A DNA stretch of 32,437 bases, from positions 1-32,437 of the forward strand of contig VGEV01000029.1 in NCBI GenBank assembly GCA_016869175.1, written 5' to 3'. A program made the translations under genes and the position numbers. Position 1 is the first letter of the stretch, and every line of letters begins with the position of its first letter. Origin of the DNA: Alphaproteobacteria bacterium (lineage in GTDB: Bacteria; Pseudomonadota; Alphaproteobacteria; GCA-2731375). Under the pieces are notes generated by a model. It was not told the DNA's origin, made no database searches, and was given only the letters and a program-made list of their open reading frames with translations. Positions 23,696-32,393 of this stretch are shown here, piece by piece.

Positions 23696-24476
23696 ATTTG
23701 GCCTTGCGCTTCTGCAGGAAGGCATCGCGTCCCTCGCGGTAGTCGACGCCCTGAAAGCCGGAAGCCACCAGCGCACGGGTGTCGGCATTGTCGTCGGTCG
23801 CGCCATAGGTGATCTTGCCGACCATTTCCTTCACCGCGCGGATGGTGAACTGCGAAAGCTCGCCGAGGGTGCTGGCGAAAGCATAGGTCTCGCGCGCCAC
23901 GTCGGCGGCCTCGAACAGCCGGGTCACCAAGCCGACCGCGGCCGCCTCCTCGGCCTCGATCACCTTGGCGCCCATCAGGATCTCCTTGGTCTTGGACGGG
24001 CCGACCAGATCGTAGAGCCGCTTGGTCTCGTGCAAGGAATAGACGATGCCGAGCCGGGCGGGGGGAATGGAAAAGCGTGCGGTGCGGTCGGCGTAACGCA
24101 GGTCGCAGCACAGCGCCAAGGCGCAGCCGCCCCCGAAGCAGATGCCCTGGATCAGCGCGATGCTCGGCTTTTGCAGGTTGGCGACCGCGTCATAGGCGCG
24201 GCGGATCAGGGCATGGTAGTCGCGGGCACTCTCCGGCGTGGCATGCACTTGCGGGAACTCGGCGATGTCCGCGCCGGCGGAAAAGGCCTGCGGCGTGGCG
24301 CCCTTGATCACCAGCACCTTGACGTCCTGGTCGGCCGCCACCGCCGCGCAGCCATCGAGCACGCCCTGCCAGATGGCGCGGTTCATGGCATTGAGCTTGG
24401 CTGGCCGATTGAGCGTCAGCGTGGCGATCTCGTCTTCGACCGACAGCAGCACCGGTTGTTCGCTCTTGTTCGTCAT
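23682..24476 (-). CDS. Crotonase (enoyl-CoA hydratase/isomerase) family protein, second copy
   Basis: A 264-residue crotonase-fold protein starting MTNKSEQPVLLSVEDEIATL at 24476, preceded by AGGAAGG. It has the oxyanion-hole segments AFSAGADIAEF (residues 64-74) and GICFGGGCALALCCDL (111-126). Where enoyl-CoA hydratase has its two glutamates it has Ala119 and Pro139 (FSIPPARLG), so classical hydration is unlikely. The IPPARLG stretch recalls decarboxylases such as methylmalonyl-CoA decarboxylase, but this is only a resemblance. The operator at 24492-24505 lies 16 bases upstream of its start. It is a single-gene transcript diverging from the flavoprotein-sox operon. Confidence 0.91.
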   Translation of the reverse strand: MTNKSEQPVLLSVEDEIATLTLNRPAKLNAMNRAIWQGVLDGCAAVAADQDVKVLVIKGATPQAFSAGADIAEFPQVHATPESARDYHALIRRAYDAVANLQKPSIALIQGICFGGGCALALCCDLRYADRTARFSIPPARLGIVYSLHETKRLYDLVGPSKTKEILMGAKVIEAEEAAAVGLVTRLFEAADVARETYAFASTLGELSQFTIRAVKEMVGKITYGATDDNADTRALVASGFQGVDYREGRDAFLQKRKAKFSYR

Positions 24477-24491
24477 CGCGGGCCTTCCTAA

Positions 24492-24505
24492 CTTGTCCGG
24501 ACAAG
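24492..24505. promoter_or_regulatory. Palindromic operator, site 3 (CTTGTCCGGACAAG)
   Basis: A perfect 14-base palindrome with the same TGTCCGGACA core as sites 1 and 2. It sits between the divergent crotonase (start 24476, minus) and flavoprotein (start 24550, plus) genes. A/T-rich hexamers flank it on both sides (TAACTT reading right, TATCTT reading left), so it may cover two opposed promoters. It would put the sox operon under the same regulator as the CoA-pathway operons. Confidence 0.72.
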
Positions 24506-24549
24506 ATAACCCGCCGGCAGGCGGCGCGCTAATGCCGGGAAAGGCCCGC

Positions 24550-26490
24550 ATGTCCTCGCCCTATCCGCACCTGTTCTCGCCACTGCAAGTGGGCGCGCGG
24601 CGTCTGCGAAACCGGGTGGCCTTGCCGGCGACGCTGACCAATTACGGCGCCGGCAACCGGGTGACCGAGCGCTGGATCGACTTCCTGGTGGAGCGGGCCA
24701 AGGGCGGCTGCGGCCTGCTGGTCAGCGAGGTCATCGCGGTCGATCCCGAAGCGCTGGCGACCGGCGCCATCGTCACCGGGTTCGACGATGGCAACGAAGC
24801 GGGTTTCAAGCGGGTGGCGCGCGAAGTGGCATCGGCGGGCGGCGTGCTGGTCGGCCAGCTCTGGCATCCCGGGCGCCAGCAGCTCTGGCATCCCACCAAG
24901 TCGCCGCGCGCCGCTTCGGCCGAACCCGATGCCTATAGCTGGACGGTCGGCCACGTGATGAGCGTGGCCGAGGTGCGCGAGGTGATCCAGGCCTACGTCG
25001 CGGCTGCCCGGCGCCTCAAGGCCTGTGGCTTCGCCGGTGTCGAAATCCACAGCGCGCATGGCTATCTGCCGCAGCAATTCCTCTCGCCCTGGTCGAACAG
25101 CCGCGGCGACGAGTTCGGCGGCAGTCTGGAGAACCGCGCCCGCTTCGCCGCCGAGATCGCCACCGGCATCCGCGAGGCTTGCGGGCGCGAGTTCATCGTC
25201 GGGATCAAGCTTCCGGGCGATGAAGGGGTGGCTGGCGGGATCGACCCGCCCGAGGCTGCCCGGGTCACGCGCCACCTGGCCGGCTTCGACGTGCTCGACT
25301 ATTTCGCCTACGGGCAGGGCAACTTCTCGCTCAGCCTGGAAACCCACGTGCCGGACTTGTATTTTCGTCCTGGGCACTTCCTGGAGATCCACAAGGCCAT
25401 GCGGGCCGCGGCCGGTGGCGTGCCGGTGATGGCGCTGGGCCGCATCGGCACGGCGGAACTGGCCGAACGCGTGGTGGCGGAAGGCTATGGCGACCTCGTG
25501 GGCATGACCCGCGCGCATATCGCCGACGCCGCCTTCGCCAACAAGGCCGCGGCCGGCCGCGCGGCCGACATCCGCCCGTCGGTCTACGACAATTTCTGCT
25601 GGGGCGAGGTGCACCAGGGCAAGCCGCTGGTGGAGTTCCACAACCCCGAGATCGGCCGGGCCGGCGAGGCGGACTGGCGGCCGACCCCGGCGGGGCGGCG
25701 CAAGCGCATCGCGGTGGTCGGCGCGGGTCCGGCCGGCCTGCAGGCGGCCTGGGTGGCGGCGGCGCGCGGCCATGCCGTGACCCTGTTCGGTGCTTCGGTG
25801 CAACCGGGCGGCAAGCTGGCGCTGGAGGCGACGCTGCCGGGCCGGCAGGAGATCGGCAAGACCATTGCCTACCAGCGTCGCCTGGCAGAACGGCACGGCG
25901 TCACGTTCCGCCTGGGGCAGCGGGCGAGCGTGGCCGACCTGCTGGCGCTGGCGCCGGATGCGGTGGTGCTGGCGAGCGGTGCGAGGCTCGGCTGGCCGCC
26001 GGGCGTGCCGGTGGGCGAGGGGCGCCTCGTCTCGGCGCGCGACTATGCCGCCCAGCCCGACGGCGGCGAGGCGGCCCTGCTCTACGATCACGACCACACC
26101 GCCGCCGTCTACGCCGTTGCCGACCTCATGGCCGGCCGCTTCAAGCGGCTGGTGCTGGCGACCCCCCGGCCGGATTTCGCGCAAGCTGTCAACTATTGCA
26201 GCGCGATCGGCGTGCATCGCCGGCTGCATCGCGCCGGCGTCGAACTGCTGGCAGCCCACCAACTGCTGGGCCACGCCAACGGCCTGGTCCGGCTGCGCAA
26301 CGTCTATAGCGATGCGGAAACGAGCCTGGCCGGTATCGAACGGGTGGTCTATGTGACGCCCCGCACGGCCGACGCGGGCCTGGCGGCCCGGCTTGGCGAT
26401 GTGCCCATCCACTGCGTCGGCGATTGCAGGGCGCCGCGCAACCTGATGGCGGCGATCCACGAAGGCCAAGCGGTGGCGGAACGGCTGTGA
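24550..26490 (+). CDS. Trimethylamine dehydrogenase-like FMN/FAD oxidoreductase lacking most cluster cysteines
   Basis: A 646-residue protein of the family of trimethylamine dehydrogenase and 2,4-dienoyl-CoA reductase. Residues about 1-335 are an old-yellow-enzyme FMN barrel ([37 protein letters not shown]). From about 390 there is a dinucleotide-binding domain ([20 protein letters not shown], then PGGKL). Between them, the four [4Fe-4S] ligands of trimethylamine dehydrogenase (Cys345, 348, 351, 364) fall on Ser344, Asp347, Cys350 and Phe363, so the cluster is probably absent. The ATG at 24550 is preferred (GGAAAGG five bases upstream); ATG at 24532 is possible. It precedes soxB by 41 bases, hinting at oxidation or demethylation of a methylated amine. 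Confidence 0.92.
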   Translation: MSSPYPHLFSPLQVGARRLRNRVALPATLTNYGAGNRVTERWIDFLVERAKGGCGLLVSEVIAVDPEALATGAIVTGFDDGNEAGFKRVAREVASAGGVLVGQLWHPGRQQLWHPTKSPRAASAEPDAYSWTVGHVMSVAEVREVIQAYVAAARRLKACGFAGVEIHSAHGYLPQQFLSPWSNSRGDEFGGSLENRARFAAEIATGIREACGREFIVGIKLPGDEGVAGGIDPPEAARVTRHLAGFDVLDYFAYGQGNFSLSLETHVPDLYFRPGHFLEIHKAMRAAAGGVPVMALGRIGTAELAERVVAEGYGDLVGMTRAHIADAAFANKAAAGRAADIRPSVYDNFCWGEVHQGKPLVEFHNPEIGRAGEADWRPTPAGRRKRIAVVGAGPAGLQAAWVAAARGHAVTLFGASVQPGGKLALEATLPGRQEIGKTIAYQRRLAERHGVTFRLGQRASVADLLALAPDAVVLASGARLGWPPGVPVGEGRLVSARDYAAQPDGGEAALLYDHDHTAAVYAVADLMAGRFKRLVLATPRPDFAQAVNYCSAIGVHRRLHRAGVELLAAHQLLGHANGLVRLRNVYSDAETSLAGIERVVYVTPRTADAGLAARLGDVPIHCVGDCRAPRNLMAAIHEGQAVAERL

Positions 26491-26531
26491 ATGCTGGCGC
26501 GGCGCCGCGTGGCGACGCTATAACTCGTGCG

Positions 26532-27782
26532 ATGTCCCGCTATTCCGCCATCAACCTGCTCCGCAACGCCCTGGGCGGCCACCGCCACTGGCCGGTCGTC
26601 TGGCGCGACCCGGCGCCGAAGCCGCGCTACGAGGTGGTGATCGTCGGCGGAGGCGGACATGGCCTCGCCACCGCCTACTATCTGGCGAAGCATCACGGCA
26701 TCCGCGACATCGCCGTGCTGGAGAAGGGCTGGCTCGGCGGCGGCAACACCGGGCGCAACACCACGGTCGTGCGCTCGAACTATCTCAACGACGAAAGCGG
26801 TTCGCTCTACGAACTGTCCTTGAAGCTGTGGGAGGGCCTGAGCCAGGAGCTCAACTACAACGTCATGTTCAGCCAGCGTGGCGTGCTCAACCTGGCACAT
26901 ACCGAGCACGACGTGCAGTCGTTGCGCCGCCATGTCTTCGCCAACCGAACGCAAGGCATCGACGCGGAGTGGCTGTCGGCCGACGAAGTGCGCGCCTTCT
27001 GCCCGATCCTGAACTTCAGCCCGGGGGCACGCTTTCCCATTCGTGGCGGCTCGTTACAGCGGCGCGGCGGCATCGCCCGCCACGATGCGGTCGCCTGGGG
27101 CTTCGCCCGGGCGGCCGACCGGCTGGGCGTCGATATCATCCAGAACTGCGAGGTGACGGCGTTGAAGCGCGAGGGCGATCGTATCGTCGGACTGGAAACC
27201 AGCCGTGGCGAGATCGCGGCCGGCAAGGTGGGCGTGGTGGTGGCCGGCCATTGCGGCGTGCTGGCGGCGATGGCGGGCTTCCGTCTGCCGATCGAAAGCC
27301 ATCCCTTGCAGGCGCTGGTCTCGGAGCCGCTGAAGCCGGTGCTGCATACCGTGGTCATGTCGGGCCTGGTGCATGTCTATGTGAGCCAGTCGGACAAGGG
27401 CGAACTGGTGATCGGTGCCGGCGCCGATACCTACAATTCCTATGCCCAGCGCGGCAGCCTGGGCATCATCGAAGGCACGGCGCACGCGCTGATCGAGCTG
27501 TTTCCCTGTTTCAGCCGCCTGCGGATGCTGCGGAGCTGGGCCGGCATCGTCGACATCTGCACCGACGTCAGCCCGATCATCTCCAAGACCCCGGTGGCGG
27601 GGCTGTATTTCAACTGCGGCTGGGGAACCGGCGGCTTCAAGGCGACGCCCGGATCGGGCTTCGTCTTCGCCCACACCATTGTCCGCGACGAGCCGCACCC
27701 GGTGGCCGCGCCGTTCAGCCTGGACCGCTTCACCTCCGGCGCCATCGTGCCCGAGCACGGCGCCGCCGCCGTGGCGCACTGA
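26532..27782 (+). CDS. soxB: Sarcosine oxidase beta subunit family protein
   Basis: A 416-residue protein matching the beta subunit of heterotetrameric sarcosine oxidase along its whole length. It carries the FAD-binding [19 protein letters not shown] (residues 39-57), the conserved [20 protein letters not shown], and [12 protein letters not shown], in which His184 corresponds to the histidine that covalently holds FMN in known enzymes. The C-terminal [16 protein letters not shown] and EHGAAAVAH are also standard. This subunit oxidises the N-methyl group of an amino acid to the imine; the resulting CH2 goes to tetrahydrofolate on the alpha subunit. The gene is first of the canonical order soxB-D-A-G. 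True substrate may be another N-methyl amino acid. Confidence 0.95.
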   Translation: MSRYSAINLLRNALGGHRHWPVVWRDPAPKPRYEVVIVGGGGHGLATAYYLAKHHGIRDIAVLEKGWLGGGNTGRNTTVVRSNYLNDESGSLYELSLKLWEGLSQELNYNVMFSQRGVLNLAHTEHDVQSLRRHVFANRTQGIDAEWLSADEVRAFCPILNFSPGARFPIRGGSLQRRGGIARHDAVAWGFARAADRLGVDIIQNCEVTALKREGDRIVGLETSRGEIAAGKVGVVVAGHCGVLAAMAGFRLPIESHPLQALVSEPLKPVLHTVVMSGLVHVYVSQSDKGELVIGAGADTYNSYAQRGSLGIIEGTAHALIELFPCFSRLRMLRSWAGIVDICTDVSPIISKTPVAGLYFNCGWGTGGFKATPGSGFVFAHTIVRDEPHPVAAPFSLDRFTSGAIVPEHGAAAVAH

Positions 27783-27785
27783 ACC

Positions 27786-28067
27786 ATGCTGTTGCTGCAC
27801 TGCCCCTATTGCGGCCCGCGCTGGGAACAGGAATTCCAGTGCCGCGGCGAGGCGCATATCGCCAGGCCCGAGCCAGCGGCCGAGGCGAGCGACGCGACCT
27901 GGGCCGCCTACCTTTATCTCCGCAGCAATCCGAAAGGCCTGCATTACGAACGCTGGCAGCACACGCATGGGTGCCGGCGCTGGTTCAACGTCCTGCGCAG
28001 CACGCTGACCCATGAAATCGTCGCGATCTACCGGCCGGGCGAACCCAAGCCGGAGCTTAAGCGATGA
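27786..28067 (+). CDS. soxD: Sarcosine oxidase delta subunit family protein
   Basis: A 93-residue zinc-binding subunit. The ligands Cys6, Cys9, His59 and Cys63 are at the same positions as in characterised delta subunits (LLHCPYCGPRWEQEF near the start and RWQHTHGCRRWFN in the middle), and the length is typical. It has no catalytic role of its own and stabilises the heterotetramer. The start lies three bases after the soxB stop, and its stop overlaps the soxA start in ATGA, consistent with coupled translation. Confidence 0.95.
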   Translation: MLLLHCPYCGPRWEQEFQCRGEAHIARPEPAAEASDATWAAYLYLRSNPKGLHYERWQHTHGCRRWFNVLRSTLTHEIVAIYRPGEPKPELKR

Positions 28068-31057
28068 GCAGCCAGCCGTTCCGCCTGGCGACCGGTGGCC
28101 GCATCGACCGGCAGCGCGCATTGTGCTTCCGCTTCGATGGGCAGGTCTACTGGGGCCATCCCGGCGACACCCTGGCCTCGGCGCTGCTGGCCAATGGCGT
28201 GCGCCTGGTCGGGCGCAGCTTCAAGTATCACCGGCCGCGCGGCATCCTGGCGGCCGGGGTGGAGGAGCCGAACGCCCTGGTCCGGCTGGGCGAGGGGGCG
28301 CGGGCGGAACCCAACACGCGGGCAACCCAGGTCGAACTGTTCGACGGGCTGGTGGCGGAAAGCCAGAATCGCTGGCCGAGCCTGGCGTTCGATGCCGGGC
28401 AGGCGGGCGACCTGTTGTCCGCGTTGCTGCCGGTCGGCTTCTATTACAAGACCTTCATGCGGCCGAAAGGCTGGTGGGAGCGTTACGAGCGCTTGATCCG
28501 GCAGGCCGCTGGCATGGGGCGCGCGCCCCAGGGGGCCGATCCCGACCGCTATGCCAAGATGCATGCGCATTGCGATGTGCTGGTGGTGGGGGCGGGCCCG
28601 GCCGGCATCGCCGCCGCGTTGGCCGCCGGCCAGCGCGGGGCGCGTGTCGTCTTGGCCGACGAGCAGGCGGAACTGGGCGGCGGCCTGCTGGCGGCCGCAA
28701 GCCTGATCGACGGCCAATCCGCCGGCGACTGGCTCGCCCTGGCTCTGGCGACCTTGCGGGCGATGGATCAGGTGCGCCTGCTGCCACGCACCACCGCCTT
28801 CGGCTATTACGACCATAACTTCCTGGGGCTGGTCGAACGGGTGAGCGATCACCTGGCCGCGCCGCCCGCGCACCTGCCGCGGCACCGGCTGTGGAAGTTG
28901 CGGGCGCGACAGGTGGTGCTGGCAACGGGCGCGCTGGAACGTCCGCTGGTCTTCGCCGATAACGACCGGCCCGGAGTGATGCTGGCGGGCGCGGCCGCGA
29001 CCTATGCCACGCGCTATGGCGTGCGGTCCGGCAAGCGCGCGGTGCTGTTCACCAACAACAGCGAAGCCTATGGCGCGGCCATAGCCTTGGCGGACGCCGG
29101 CGTCCAGCTCACCGCCATCGTCGATGCGCGCGAGGATGTGCGCGACGACTGGGCAGCCCGGGCGCGCGAGCGCGGCATTCGGCTGCTCGCGGGCCAAGCC
29201 GTGGTGGCGGTCGAAGGCCGCCGCCAGGTCGCCGGCGTACGGGCCATGCGGCTGGGGCCGGGGGCCGACCAGGTGACCGGTCTTCCGGCGCGACTGGAAT
29301 GCGATCTTCTCATGATGTCAGGTGGTTACAGCCCAACCTTGCATCTTTACGCGCAGTCGGGCGGGCGGCTTGTCTGGGATCCGCTGCGGGCCTGCCAACT
29401 GCCCGGCGAGGCACGCCAGGCGGTGCACGTGGCCGGCGCCGCGCGTGGCAGCCTGGAGCTGGCGCAGGCCCTGGTCGAAGGGACGGCGGCCGGCGCGCAG
29501 GCGGCCGCCGAATGCGGCTTCGCCGGCGCCCTGCCGGAGGCGCCGCAGGCCGAACCGGCGCCGGCGGCGGCATCGCTGCGGCCGCTTTGGCTGGTGCCGC
29601 TGAGCCAAAGCAGCGGCGGCAAACGCTTTGTCGACCTGCAGAACGATGTCACCGCCGCAGACCTGATGCTGGCCACCCGCGAGGGCTATCGGGCCATCGA
29701 GCACGTCAAGCGCTACACCACCGCGGGGCTCGGGACCGATCAGGGTAAGACCGGCAATATCAATACGTTGGCGATTGTTGCTCAAAAATTGTCGGCGGAC
29801 ATCGCGGGGCTCGGCCATACCACCTACCGGCCGCCTTACACACCGGTCAGTTTCGCCGCGCTGGCCGGCCAGGACCGGGCCCCGCTGCACGAGCCGGTGC
29901 GTCGCACTGGGATGCAGGGCTGGCACGAGGAGCGCGGCGCGGAGTTCGAGCCGGTCGGCCAGTGGCGCCGCCCGCACCATTACCCGCGCCCTGGCGAAAG
30001 CATGCACGAGGCGGTGGCGCGCGAATGCCTGGCTGTGCGGCAGGCGGTTGGCGTCGTCGATGCCTCGACGCTCGGCAAGATCGACATCCAGGGGCCCGAC
30101 TCGCCGAAGGTGCTGAACTGGGTCTACACCAACGCCTGGGATCGCCTGCCGATCGGCCGTTGCCGTTATGGCCTGATGCTCAACGAAGAGGGCATGGTAT
30201 TCGACGATGGCGTGACCGCGCGCCTGGACCAGCACCACTTCCACATGACCACAACCTCGGGCGGTGCCAGCACGGTCATGAACTGGCTCGAGGAATGGCT
30301 GCAGACGGAATGGCTGAACTGGCGGGTGCGCTTCACCTCGGTTACCGAGCAATGGGCGGTGGCGGCCATTGCCGGTCCCAGTTCACGGGCGCTGCTCAAG
30401 GACTTGGCGGAGAATCTCGACCTCAGCGACGAAGCGCTGCCGTTCATGGGCGTGAGCGAGGGACGCGTGGCGGGCTTGCCGGCGCGGGTCTTCCGCATCG
30501 GCTATACCGGGGCCCAGAGCTACGAGATCAATGTTGCCGCCAGCCACGGCATGGCGCTCTGGCTGGCGCTGCTGGCCGCCGGCGAGAAGTATGGGATCAC
30601 GCCGTTCGGCACCGAGGCCATGCACGTGCTGCGGGCCGAGGTCGGCTTCATCGCGGTTGGCCATGAGACCGATGGAACGGTCACGCCGGACGACTTGGGC
30701 CTCGCCCGCCTGTGCAAGACGAGCCAGGACTTCCTGGGGCGGCGCGGGCTGGCGCGCCCGGCGTTGCGGGCGGAGCGCAAGCAGTTGGTGGGGCTGCTGA
30801 CCGACCATCCGAAGACCGTGCTGCCGATGGGCGGACAGGTGATCGACCGCGCCGAATTGCGGCCGCCGCACCCTTCGCTCGGCCATGTCACGTCGAGCTA
30901 TTGGAGTGCCCATCTGGGTCGTTCCATCGCCTTGGCCCTGATCAAGGGTGGACGGGCCCGGCAGGGCGAGCGGGTGTGGGTGACCAACGATGGCGGGCTG
31001 GCGCCGGCGACGATTGCCCCCGCGCGCTTCCTGGCGCCGGCCGAGGCAGCGCGATGA
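28064..31057 (+). CDS. soxA: Sarcosine oxidase alpha subunit family protein
   Basis: A 997-residue alpha subunit of a heterotetrameric sarcosine oxidase, the usual length. Domains in order: a ferredoxin-like N-terminus without cluster cysteines (about 10-100, FRFDGQVYWGHPGDTLASAL), an NAD-binding Rossmann fold (GAGPAGIAAALAAGQRGARV, from about 174), a second nucleotide-binding half (RYGVRSGKRAVLFTNNSEAY), and from about 600 to 970 a GcvT-like aminomethyltransferase domain (GVVDASTLGKIDIQGPDSPK, GYTGAQSYEINV). The last domain binds tetrahydrofolate and makes 5,10-methylene-THF from the methyl group. No folate genes (glyA, purU, folD) follow it here, unlike many sox operons. Confidence 0.95.
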   Translation: MSSQPFRLATGGRIDRQRALCFRFDGQVYWGHPGDTLASALLANGVRLVGRSFKYHRPRGILAAGVEEPNALVRLGEGARAEPNTRATQVELFDGLVAESQNRWPSLAFDAGQAGDLLSALLPVGFYYKTFMRPKGWWERYERLIRQAAGMGRAPQGADPDRYAKMHAHCDVLVVGAGPAGIAAALAAGQRGARVVLADEQAELGGGLLAAASLIDGQSAGDWLALALATLRAMDQVRLLPRTTAFGYYDHNFLGLVERVSDHLAAPPAHLPRHRLWKLRARQVVLATGALERPLVFADNDRPGVMLAGAAATYATRYGVRSGKRAVLFTNNSEAYGAAIALADAGVQLTAIVDAREDVRDDWAARARERGIRLLAGQAVVAVEGRRQVAGVRAMRLGPGADQVTGLPARLECDLLMMSGGYSPTLHLYAQSGGRLVWDPLRACQLPGEARQAVHVAGAARGSLELAQALVEGTAAGAQAAAECGFAGALPEAPQAEPAPAAASLRPLWLVPLSQSSGGKRFVDLQNDVTAADLMLATREGYRAIEHVKRYTTAGLGTDQGKTGNINTLAIVAQKLSADIAGLGHTTYRPPYTPVSFAALAGQDRAPLHEPVRRTGMQGWHEERGAEFEPVGQWRRPHHYPRPGESMHEAVARECLAVRQAVGVVDASTLGKIDIQGPDSPKVLNWVYTNAWDRLPIGRCRYGLMLNEEGMVFDDGVTARLDQHHFHMTTTSGGASTVMNWLEEWLQTEWLNWRVRFTSVTEQWAVAAIAGPSSRALLKDLAENLDLSDEALPFMGVSEGRVAGLPARVFRIGYTGAQSYEINVAASHGMALWLALLAAGEKYGITPFGTEAMHVLRAEVGFIAVGHETDGTVTPDDLGLARLCKTSQDFLGRRGLARPALRAERKQLVGLLTDHPKTVLPMGGQVIDRAELRPPHPSLGHVTSSYWSAHLGRSIALALIKGGRARQGERVWVTNDGGLAPATIAPARFLAPAEAAR

Positions 31058-31659
31058 GTTGGCACTATCCGCGGCAGAGTCCGCTTGCCCATCTGCACTT
31101 GGCGGTGCGGGCGACGACCGCCGAGGCCCCGGTCTGGCTTTGCGAACGGCCGCCCGCCAGCCTGGCGATCGTGCGCGGCGACGCAGACGATGCCGGGTTC
31201 AGGGCGGGCGTCGAACGCGCCTTCGGGCTGGCGCTGCCCCTCGTGGCGGGGACGAGCACCGGGCAAGCGGAGCGGTGCCTGCTCTGGCTGGGTCCGGACG
31301 AGTGGCTGATCCGCGGGCCCGATGGCGCCGACCTGACCGGCAGGCTGGGGCAGGAACTGGGCGACGTGCTGCATCAGCGGGTGGCGATCAGCGATGCGCG
31401 GGCGCTGATCGGCCTGGGCGGCGAACGCGCCCGAGAGGTGTTGTCGAAAGGCTGCGGCCTGGACCTGCACCCCAGCCTGTTCCGGCCGGGCGCCTGCACG
31501 CAAACGTTGCTGGGCCGGGTTGGCGTGCTGCTGCACGCCCTGCCGGCCGACCGCCCGCAATTCGATCTCTACGTCGCCCGCAGCTACGCCGACTATCTGT
31601 GGCACTGGCTTGCGGATGCGGCGAGCGAGTTTGGCTGCGCGATCCGCGAAGGCGGCTGA
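31054..31659 (+). CDS. soxG: Sarcosine oxidase gamma subunit family protein
   Basis: A 201-residue gamma subunit, the usual size, related in fold to aminomethyltransferases. Recognisable segments are CLLWLGPDEWLIRGP (residues about 74-88), HQRVAISDARALIGLGGERA (107-126), GCGLDLHPSLFRPGACTQTL and DLYVARSYADYLWHWL. It contacts the alpha subunit and helps form the folate pocket. Translation is coupled to soxA by an ATGA overlap. It ends six bases before the stop of the convergent biotinyl-domain gene, leaving no room for a separate terminator. Confidence 0.93.
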   Translation: MSWHYPRQSPLAHLHLAVRATTAEAPVWLCERPPASLAIVRGDADDAGFRAGVERAFGLALPLVAGTSTGQAERCLLWLGPDEWLIRGPDGADLTGRLGQELGDVLHQRVAISDARALIGLGGERAREVLSKGCGLDLHPSLFRPGACTQTLLGRVGVLLHALPADRPQFDLYVARSYADYLWHWLADAASEFGCAIREGG

Positions 31660-31665
31660 CCCGGT

Positions 31666-31887
31666 TCAGCCTTCCAACACCGCCACCACCTGGCCTTCCT
31701 GAACCGACTCGCCTTGTTCGACCAGGATCTCCTTCAGCGTGCCATTGGCCGGGGCCACGACGGGGATTTCCATTTTCATCGATTCCAGAACGATGATCGG
31801 ATCTTCCTCGTTCAACCGGTCGCCGGGCTTGGCCTCGATGGCCCACACCTTGCCAGTGATCTCGGATTTCACCCGGATATCAGCCAC
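31666..31887 (-). CDS. Stand-alone biotinyl (biotin carboxyl carrier) domain protein
   Basis: A 73-residue single biotin/lipoyl attachment domain starting with GTG at 31887. This start is chosen because GGAGGT lies at 31900-31895 with eight bases between, and family members begin here (ADIRVKSEITGKVW); a TTG at 31974 would add 29 non-conserved residues. The lysine to be modified is Lys38 in LESMKMEIPV, and the MKM context indicates biotin, not lipoate. Such mini-BCCPs serve acyl-CoA or other biotin carboxylases, but no biotin carboxylase or carboxyltransferase gene is present in the window, so the partner is elsewhere. It follows the TusA-like gene on the same strand after 90 bases. Confidence 0.88.
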   Translation of the reverse strand: MADIRVKSEITGKVWAIEAKPGDRLNEEDPIIVLESMKMEIPVVAPANGTLKEILVEQGESVQEGQVVAVLEG

Positions 31888-31977
31888 GGGCCGCACCTCC
31901 ACCGTTGCCGGGCCTGTCGCGCCCGCGTCCACCCTTGTTCGCTGCTTCTGCGCCGTGGGCGGCCGCCAGGTCAAGCC

Positions 31978-32226
31978 TCATGGCCCGCGCGCGATGCGAA
32001 AGCGGCTGACGCCCGGAGCGGCCTCCGACACCGCCAGCAGGCGATGGCCGGCGGCCTGGCAAAAGGCACGCATGTCGCCCTCTGCCGCCGGATCGTCCGC
32101 CAGCACGTCCAGCACGGCGCCCGGCGCCAACGCGACCAGGCGCTTGCGCGCCCGAAGAACCGGCAGCGGGCAGCGCAAGCCGGTGGCGTCCAGCAGCATC
32201 GCCCCCGCCTGCTCAGGCAAGTCCAT
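31978..32226 (-). CDS. TusA-like sulfur carrier/transferase family protein
   Basis: An 82-residue protein (from ATG at 32226; an ATG at 32199 is the alternative, giving 73 residues). It contains the TusA/SirA signature LDATGLRCPLPVLRARKRL with the sulfur-carrying cysteine at position 19, as in E. coli TusA. The rest fits the family (PGAVLDVLADDPAAEGDMRA, then FCQAAGHRLLAV). Family members relay persulfide sulfur in tRNA thiolation, molybdenum cofactor assembly or sulfur oxidation. It is upstream of the biotinyl protein on the same strand; no functional link between the two is evident. The 211 bases to its right, to the window end, contain no convincing gene. Confidence 0.87.
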   Translation of the reverse strand: MDLPEQAGAMLLDATGLRCPLPVLRARKRLVALAPGAVLDVLADDPAAEGDMRAFCQAAGHRLLAVSEAAPGVSRFRIARGP

Positions 32227-32358
32227 TGACTCACGGCCTCGATCGGCTTCACGGACCTGTGTTCGGCCATGCATGGCGCGAACCGACCCGGGCGGCATAA
32301 ATCACTCTAACCCGGTTTATTCACGAGAGGCCATGATGTGATGGGCAGGGAGGCAAGG

Positions 32359-32393
32359 CGATCACGCGGCATGCGTGGTCGTTGCGTCTTTTT
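32359..32393 (+). terminator. Possible rho-independent terminator at right edge
   Basis: CGATCACGC (32359-32367) and GCGTGGTCG (32373-32381) can form a nine-pair stem with one G-U pair and a five-base loop. TCTTTTT follows at 32387-32393, after a short gap. The gap weakens the call, and no plus-strand gene lies directly upstream, so it may be incidental or belong to an antisense transcript. Confidence 0.25.

Noticed and set aside
31301-31312. GGTCCGGACGAG as a further operator copy
   Set aside because: Only the central bases match, the arms are not symmetric, and it is inside soxG coding sequence.
31666-31974. Longer 102-residue version of the biotinyl protein from a TTG at 31974
   Set aside because: The extra N-terminus is not conserved-looking, whereas GTG at 31887 has a strong GGAGGT at good spacing.
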